Program-made: the position numbers and the translations under genes
NCBI GenBank assembly: GCA_907163375.1
Contig: CAJQUW010007913.1
Span: forward strand, 62,001-126,000
DNA: 64,000 nucleotides
Source of the DNA: Prostheceraeus crozeri
Lineage: Eukaryota > Platyhelminthes > Polycladida > Euryleptidae
Direction of reading: 5' to 3'
Notes under the pieces: generated by a model
What the model saw: only the letters and a program-made list of their open reading frames with translations
What the model was told of the DNA's origin: nothing
The model's database searches: none
Shown: positions 57,695 to 64,000 of the stretch, piece by piece
Numbering within the stretch: the stretch's first letter is position 1
Layout of the letters: each line of letters starts with the position of its first letter

Positions 57695-60600
57695 CTGTGG
57701 ATAGAAATGACCATTTTAGTGGAAACTTATGTCGCGTTTCATAGACATGCAAAGTATTGATCATTTATTCATGAAAAGCTTTGATGATTTTTGATGTTAG
57801 CAACTGATGTTACTATCGGTGACAATCAGATTTGCACACAGGCCGTGCAGAGATATCATGCACTTAGAACAGACAGAACGATGTATGATTACGCAAAATT
57901 TAAAGCTCAAGTTCTGTGATGGACTTTTAAAAAACGCTGGACGAAATTTGAAATCTGACTTTGGAATGATATGGCTTCTATGCTCCTAAATTTGCAAGAA
58001 CGATTCAACAACAAATTTATGCATTTATACATTTTTGTTCACTTTTCAAGGCACTCGAGGCTGGTATAATTGAATGGTTAGTCAGACAATATTTGTATTT
58101 AGTTGTATCAACAGTACATGCATTTCTTTCTCTATTCCGAGGTCTCTTTGAGCTCAGTGACACTAAGAAAGTGGTTAAGTTGAGTAGGATATTTGATAGT
58201 GGATACAGGATGAAGTTGTCTTAGTTCAAAATCGGTTCAGTTCTCCGGACTTTATTTTAGTCATGTGCATGTATAATATTAAAAATAAGTGTAGGTTCAC
58301 ACAACATTTCGACTGGCAAGAATTTTTGTCAAGGGTCATCAGCTCATCAGATAGACACTTGTAGAACCAGTTTGTAAGCCACAACCACTTTAAAGAGTAA
58401 TTCGGTCGTGGTATAAGCTGGCATATAACGACTGACACTAGACTATGAGTTCATGTTTCCGATGTTTCTCAATCAAAGCAGCCTCAGACAAACGACTTTT
58501 ACTAGAACTATTCTGATGATCTAGGGAATTAAAGTCGAATATGCTGATATTGTAGTCACGACTATGAATAGATCAAATGTGGCTAGAAGGAACTTTCTGG
58601 TACTTCTTGACATCCTTTCTTGGCGTGAACAATAATTACTGCTGTTATGACCTATGTTTTTCTTAGCCGCATTTATAAGTGCAATAGAAAGAATGTTGTC
58701 GATTTGCGTTCAAGCTCTGCCAATCTTTCTATATCGTGTCTACATGTATAGGCCATGTATTGTCAGTTACGAGGAACATCAAAGAAGGATGAATAATAAA
58801 CATAGCAAGAGCTGCTTGTTTCATGATTCGGGAGGTACATTTGATGTCAATTTCCTAGGTCACCAAGAGAATTCCTGCAATAACACGTTCGTCTGAGTTT
58901 GATTCCATTGAGATTAATCAGTCGAGCATCAGTCGGAAACATGAACGCATGGTCTAGTTAACCGGGGAGAATAAGCAGGTTTCACAGCCGCTATTGTGAT
59001 GGCCTTTGACAAAGACTCCTGCCATGTTGTTCATACCTTGTAGCGGTACATAACTGTACTTTATTACATTTTTCATGGCAAGAATGAAGTCGGGAGAGCA
59101 TAGCTGAGATTGAACTAACGAAAACATGGGAATTCGCGAATTGGAAAGCTAGCGGATATTGAATTGATAAGTTTGAAATATTTGATCACAAAATTATGTA
59201 ATTAACGTGCAAAATTGCACAATTAATTCATTTGAAAATAAGGTACCAACATCATTGCCAAAACTGGACAGCAATTACTTCATCAATGTATAGTATCTAC
59301 AGTACACGGCAAAATTAGCCGGACCTGAAAATGTTGTCTTCTTGCTTACAAATCTGTAATTTTTATTGATGCTTTTTATAAGCAATGAAAAAAATTAATT
59401 GTATGAAACACGTCATTGAGATATAAACCCTTGAAATTTGAATATCTCAAAAATGTAACACCGGCAATTTCCATATGAGTAAATGTATATACATGCTCCT
59501 CCTGATGATAGAACCAATGTTTCATCATTTTGATCTAACTCAAATTTAACTAAACAGCTTGTATAACAGCTTGTATGACTCCCTATGTGAAAGCAAATGA
59601 AGCGCCTCATTTGAAATAGCCAGTATTTACAATCGGTATTTGCATTCCTTTCTTCCTAAAGTTTTGTCTCCGATCACATGCTAGCTATGCTCGCATATTC
59701 GAGTTAACACTGTATGCCTCATTGTCGACAACAAATCGGTCACGACCGAACTTCGTGACGCTTGCTAAGTATTACATGTAACTACCGTGAAGTCCATGTT
59801 TACATGGAGAAATACTTGACTGATTACAAGAAACGCACAAATAATTTAGCCAGTTGAATTATTTTCATTTTACATAAATGAAGTTGTAGAAATGCTTATG
59901 AAAGATAATAAGTCATTCAAGAACATATTCTTTAGCAATTTGATTTATCAATTTATCAAATTCATGAGTGAAAGTATTAGCCTAGGTACTTCACAATTAG
60001 GTCCCTTAGAATTTCTATTATCTAATAAACTGAAAGTACAGAAGCTATCGAATTCATGTGTACTCGAATTAACCGACATAAAGAGAACAGTCATGGATGA
60101 CATTTCTGGTCAAAACTAGTTAGGAGGTACCAACAGGTAATGTTTGTGCATAAAACAGTGGATAACGTTGCGAACTATTAAATTTCAAGTTAAAAAAAGT
60201 CGTCCATCTGTTAGTTAAAGTAAAACAAAACACTTGAAATTATCTCATTGTTGAAAGGTTGAGCAAAGTTGAAAAGGCAAAGATCTTTTCATTATGTAAT
60301 AATATCACAGTTCACTTTATTGTGACCTTCAGACCTGAGATCTACATAAACACCTACACTTCGACCGCGATTCATGGCTAGTTGATGAGAATACTCATTC
60401 AATATCACACATGCGTAAGTTTGAACTTTCTGCTGTTGCTGATTAAGAAGCATTAACTTCGCATGAACCACGTGCACTTTAATCGTCAGCGATCTAGATC
60501 TAAATTGAATTAAAATGGAACATGTGAATAGAAGGAATTCAGAAACACATTGTCCGAGAGAGGATCCTCCATGCTTCGTATAGCTACCAAATGATTTCAT

Positions 60601-61177
60601 TTCATTATATAATACTGCAGACAAATCGAATATAATCGAAATCTAAAGTACACAATAATAGATCAGACAATTTTGTGTGCAGGAAATGCACTTGCTAATT
60701 TAGAACAAAAGCTGACATTTTGCAAAAGCAACTATTTTGAATAGCCTCATTCAAATGAATTATGCAATTTTTCTATAAAATTTTATTAGTATATTTGAAG
60801 CAGGTACAACACGTTAAATAAAATTGCGATATAGAGAAATAATAGAAGGCATGAGAATGAAAGAAATATCTTGCAAGTTAAAAAGCATTAAGTATAAAGC
60901 AACAGAAAACAAGCTATTCATCGGCCTATTGAATAGCTCTGGGAGCCAGAGGAGAGACACTGAGCGAGTTTCCTCGAATGATGGCGATGCTGATTCTTTG
61001 ATTGAGAAAGAAATGTTCTCATTCATCGCTAGTATTCTCGGAAACTCGCCGGGCTAGTTCTTGCAAGAAAGTTTTCGTGGATGGTTTTACACAGCAAAGG
61101 TTGGAGATAAGTCAGCATATTTCGTGACCTCTGAGCAAACAGCAGCACTTCCAGCAGAAGCTGAGAAGTGCCTTAGG

Positions 61178-61286
61178 ATTAGGAATTCCTTTTTGCCCAC
61201 TTACTAAGTTCCTCGATGTGCCGGCGATTTCGAATTAATCACACTTCTAGCAAACCGAAGCAGATAAACAAAATGTTTAATTCTGT
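61178..61286 (+). mobile_element. hAT-like repeat, fragment E (right end)
   Basis: GGAATTCCTTTTTGCCCACT, TACTAAGTTCCTCGATGTGC and a diverged terminus (ACAAAATGTTTAATTCTG) match the right end of copies A and C. The same start point as fragment D (21017) suggests a shared truncated form. It lies in the glutamine synthetase intron, antisense to the gene. Confidence 0.45.
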
Positions 61287-61598
61287 TGGCCCATAACTAA
61301 CTCAAGTCATCCAACATGGATTTTGATTAGAAATGCATGTATCTCATCAGAATCAGATGCATGCTAAATGCTTCATGTAATTCTGCAATTACACCTCTAT
61401 GACCGCTTTATATTATCACTCTATATTACTTCAAGATGCCATGTACTGTACATGTATATCTCAAAAGAGGATACTTTTCGTTGGGTTGTCAAGCGTACAA
61501 ACAAGCGTTCGACAATAGACTATTGAACGTCTGCAAAAGTCCTTCGAGTCACACGTAAGTTTGCATTAAATACACTCAGCTAACAAAGGCCTATCAGT

Positions 61599-61831
61599 GA
61601 ATATCTAAAGAGAATGACAGCTATTAAGTCAATGCAAGACATCAACACCCTTCATTCCTCGACCGCACTCGCCCGACCCAGGAATCGAACCGAAGTCCGC
61701 GGGGAGACGAGCTCGCACCTTCTTCACTAGGCCACGCTGACGGTTCAAAAGGAATGCGAGTGAAGGCAGAAGTCATCTCTAAGTGATATCGACAACATAT
61801 TGTCCTACTATTATTGACAGAACGCTGCCAG
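61599..61831 (-). mobile_element. tRNA-derived SINE, family S1, copy 2
   Basis: It aligns end to end with 17787-18020. The minus strand has GTGGCCTAGTGAAGAAGGTG and the B box GGTTCGATTCCTGGGTCGGG, with GAGCTCGTCTCCCCGCGGAC between. It sits about 85 bp inside the large glutamine synthetase intron next to the exon at 61915, in the same orientation as the gene. Confidence 0.7.
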
Positions 61832-61914
61832 ACTATCAAGTAGAAAACTGTCAAATCAAAGACAATCGGAGTTCAATCTGGCTGTTTTAGAAGACAAAGA
61901 AATGAGACACTTAC

Positions 61915-62254
61915 CTGATGAGAAATCGTGAATACTGCTTGTCTCATGCTGACCAGTTAACCGACGTTTATTGTCTTCACCTCTCTTGGGATCATATGCT
62001 TCAATGTGTTTCACATGGTTCACGCTCATCGCTTCGATGGCTTTCTCTATCGCATTGATGCCACCGTCTTCTCGCATTGCGAGGGTAGAGAAGTTCGTAT
62101 GAGCTCCTGCACCATTCCAATCACCAGGAATAGGTTTAGGATCAAATGATACGACGACTCCGAATTCTTCGGCCACTCGATGGAGTAAGAATCGAGAGAC
62201 CCACAAGTGATCGCCCATCTCAATCCCTTCACAAGGACCAACTTGGTATTCCCA
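61915..62254 (-). CDS. GLUL: Glutamine synthetase, third exon from the 3' side boundary (catalytic core)
   Basis: This 340-bp exon is the penultimate one of the gene. It opens in phase 0 after acceptor TTTGTCTTTCAG with [18 protein letters not shown] (Glu residues that bind metal and substrate). It continues through [34 protein letters not shown] (the N-G-A-G-x-H loop for glutamate and metal binding), [13 protein letters not shown] and [16 protein letters not shown] (H and flap region). It ends in phase 1 with donor GTAAGTG. Everything matches animal class II glutamine synthetase with no break. The enzyme condenses glutamate and ammonia with ATP into glutamine. Confidence 0.95.
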
Positions 62255-62317
62255 CTGAAAGACAAACAGACATTTGGTAAGTTATTGTCATTCTGTATCA
62301 GTTTTTGCATTACTTAC
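62255..62317 (-). other. Glutamine synthetase short intron (63 bp)
   Basis: Donor GTAAGTAATGC at the 62317 side and acceptor CTGTTTGTCTTTCAG at the 62255 side. At 63 bp this is close to the minimal intron size, in contrast with the 4.2 kb neighbour. Confidence 0.85.
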
Positions 62318-62445
62318 CTGCGCGGGCATCACTTCGGCATTTGTACCAGCAATAGTTACACCAGCGTACATGCAGGCCCTGTAATGTGCCTCCACAATAT
62401 CTCGTCCGATAGCTCGCCCAGCACCGACACTGCAGTAATACGGTC
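62318..62445 (-). CDS. GLUL: Glutamine synthetase, third-from-last exon
   Basis: The exon is 128 bp, entered in phase 1 after CTTTGCACTTTCAG. It encodes [40 protein letters not shown] and PAQ, ending at a phase 0 donor GTAAGTA. GPYYC-G and the [12 protein letters not shown] segment are conserved in all class II glutamine synthetases. Joining it to the exons on either side keeps the frame, with GPQG|PYYC at the upstream junction and PAQ|WEYQ at the downstream one. Confidence 0.95.
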
Positions 62446-63368
62446 CTGAAAGTGCAAAGGTTTCTTCATTCAATGCTGCGTGCGTGGGGATGACTTTTCC
62501 TATCACATTATATAACTGGTAAAGTCATGCTACTTAAATCGATAGTGAATAGTGCATATGAGACAGATTGTTATCCTAATTACGCAGAGCAAGAAATCAT
62601 TCATTGGCGCGCACAGCTATTGTTAAGCTTCTTAACTGCATATGATGAATGATGAAAGACGAAAAGTAATACCTAGAAAGCCGATAAGCAGCCATCCTTA
62701 TTACTCATTTCATCAATCTCATCGATTCACAGCATAAACTGAAGTACTGAAGTTGATGATTATGAGCAAGAATTCAACATAATATGAATAAGCTATCACA
62801 GAAAACATTCTAAATGTGAATCTTCGGTCACAAAGTCAATATCATATTTGAAAACGTTCGATAAGGCTCAGCATAATTCAGTTACAAAAACTGAAATTCA
62901 CTGGCGCCTCCTTTCAAAGCACATCTAGGAATAGCAGATGTGTCGGGGGATTTCACCTCCAATTTCTCACTTCACTTGTTTATACCTTATATCCATGTAT
63001 AAGCAATGTTCTATTTTTTAAAAGAAAGATATTCAGGCAAAGTTGAAATGTCTGAAATGTCAACAATGAACATTCTGCTATGTGCATTCATTTTGAAAAT
63101 GCAATACGATAATCGCCTTAAAACATTTTTGACAGTAAAAATGCGCTAACTAAGAATTTAAATTTGAGTCTACCAATGTCTCTGAAACCACGGGGTTTCT
63201 CGTAATTTCATCAAATGTGTTTCGGAAAACTAATTAACTGACTTACACGTAGTGCTTACTTAGCATTACACGTGGTATCTTCATCCCTACATTTCATTAT
63301 GATACTATTTCATTGCAGATTCAGAAATTAGAGTTCATCATTCTCAGACCTACTGCTTCTTATCTCAC
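62446..63368 (-). other. Glutamine synthetase intron (923 bp)
   Basis: Donor GTGAGATAAG at the 63368 side and acceptor TTGCACTTTCAG at the 62446 side. No repeat or RNA gene is recognised inside. Confidence 0.75.
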
Positions 63369-63515
63369 CTTGCGGTCCTGGATATCCTTGTTTTGGCCAT
63401 CCAAGTGGCCAACCATCAACATCTAATAATGTGTATTCTTGTTCAATGCCGAACCAAGGATGCTGATCTGCTGCTGTCTTCATCACTTCTGCGCATGCCA
63501 ATCGGTGGTTTGTGG
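63369..63515 (-). CDS. GLUL: Glutamine synthetase, fourth-from-last exon
   Basis: The exon is 147 bp after acceptor CTTTTTTCTTGCAG. It encodes [40 protein letters not shown] and KQGYPGPQ, ending in phase 1 with donor GTGAGATA. FGIEQEY carries the first metal-binding Glu residues, and GWPxxGxPGPQG is the family signature. The preceding exons (beta-grasp N-terminal domain) are not in the remaining 485 bp and must lie beyond the window. Minus frame 63596-63799 shows no glutamine synthetase similarity. Confidence 0.95.
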
Positions 63516-63847
63516 CTGCAAGAAAAAAGTGCTTTTAGCGAAATTTTCAAAATGATGACCTAGCAACTCAATCACTTTGAAATTTGAAGTCAATGTCAAT
63601 TATTATCGGTCCTAATATCAAAATGGCAAATTCCTTTTAAAATTTTGTCAATACCTAAGATCATCAGTTGATCATAGCGAATCATACTTCCAGCAAGATG
63701 TATTTTCTTATCAAAGCACTCACTGAAAATCTCGTCACTATACGAGCCTTTAACCATCTGAATCATGTTGACAATGTATGCATCGAACCGGTCTACCATC
63801 TTAGATCAGGCACTGTCGAGGACCATTTTTTGCTAGCAGAATAATTA

Positions 63848-63975
63848 AAAGTTGAATTGCAACCTCATTTGAAGATTGAAAACAGGCCTGAATAACTGCT
63901 GTTTGATCCAATATCAGGAATCATCAGCAGGCCTAGGTCACATCTTTCAATATCGACACAACTGCCTCAGTAACC
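63848..63975 (+). repeat. Dispersed repeat family R2, copy 2
   Basis: It matches 52197-52325 through GATCCAATATCAGGAATCAT, CAGGCCTAGGTCACATCTTT and flanking TTGAATTGCAACCTCA. Located in the glutamine synthetase intron upstream of the exon at 63369-63515. Class unknown. Confidence 0.55.
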
Positions 63976-64000
63976 ATGCCGCTGTATCCGGAGTAACATT

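Larger units (their letters stand above)
57695..61914 (-). other. Glutamine synthetase intron (4.2 kb) with SINE and repeat pieces
   Basis: The intron has donor GTAAGTGT at its 61914 end and acceptor CCACAG at its 57695 end. It holds a hAT-like repeat fragment (61178-61286) and SINE S1 copy 2 (61599-61831). A 77-codon plus frame at 60824-61057 (MKEISCKLKSIKYKATENK...) shows no domain and is not called. Otherwise no feature is recognised. Confidence 0.7.

Noticed and set aside
60824-61057. 77-codon frame in the glutamine synthetase intron
   Set aside because: Polar, lysine-rich peptide without recognisable domain, not bounded by convincing splice sites, and lying in an intron of the opposite strand.
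63596-63799. 67-codon minus frame upstream of the first visible glutamine synthetase exon
   Set aside because: It does not match the expected N-terminal glutamine synthetase sequence and has no compatible splice sites, so it is probably intronic chance.
1-64000. Retroviral, LTR, Polinton, CRISPR or bacterial gene clusters
   Set aside because: No gag, integrase, protease, capsid or LTR pair and no regularly spaced short repeats were found. Reverse transcriptase matches are LINE or Penelope type.

Overview
The window is eukaryotic, AT-rich, intron-rich animal DNA. The evidence is GT/AG-bounded coding exons, tRNA-derived SINEs, LINEs, Penelope-like elements (PLEs), Crypton-type tyrosine recombinases, mariner/Tc1-type elements and many hAT-like elements. 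The mix and gene spacing suggest an invertebrate, probably marine, but the sequence does not fix a phylum. Host genes are sparse and transposable elements make up most of what can be recognised. No retrovirus, LTR element, Polinton, CRISPR array or bacterial operon was seen.

Host genes. (1) The last four exons of a class II glutamine synthetase gene lie on the minus strand (63515 down to 57549). Reading phases and catalytic motifs are intact, and the 5' exons lie beyond position 64000. (2) A signal-peptide exon (28017-28107, +) and a KR-rich exon (49308-49603, +) are phase-compatible. Together they would encode a 128-residue secreted precursor with four KR-P cleavage sites, which I propose as an unrecognised neuropeptide precursor with a 21 kb intron. 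(3) A weaker candidate terminal exon lies at 15839-15964 (+).

Mobile-element layout. 0-4 kb: LINE remnant, hAT-like repeat copies, a Harbinger-like MITE. 5.8-13.1 kb: PLE pieces, an IS630/Tc1-like transposase gene split by a hAT-like element with a perfect 8-bp target duplication, and an L2/CR1-like LINE. 13.7-14.1 kb: duplicated tRNA-Thr-like sequence. 17.8-23.7 kb: SINE and MITE copies. 24.8-27.1 kb: a Crypton-type recombinase inside an inverted-repeat-bounded unit, with two palindromes. 28.2-30.0 kb: a mariner-type transposon carrying a nested hAT. 30.6-36.6 kb: LINE tail, an inverted SINE pair and a large 1 kb palindrome. 37.3-40.7 kb: a DD35E transposon with long inverted repeats and a second Crypton fragment. 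42.8-50.9 kb: a MITE split by a hAT, an intact-ended MITE and another hAT-like element with target duplication. 51.4-56.8 kb: LINE remnant, a cluster of three PLE remnants with related 3' hairpins, and a Tc1 relic. 57.5-64 kb: the glutamine synthetase gene, with a SINE in its largest intron.

The nested insertions give a relative chronology: Tc1/mariner-class elements and MITEs were present first and hAT-like elements jumped into them later.
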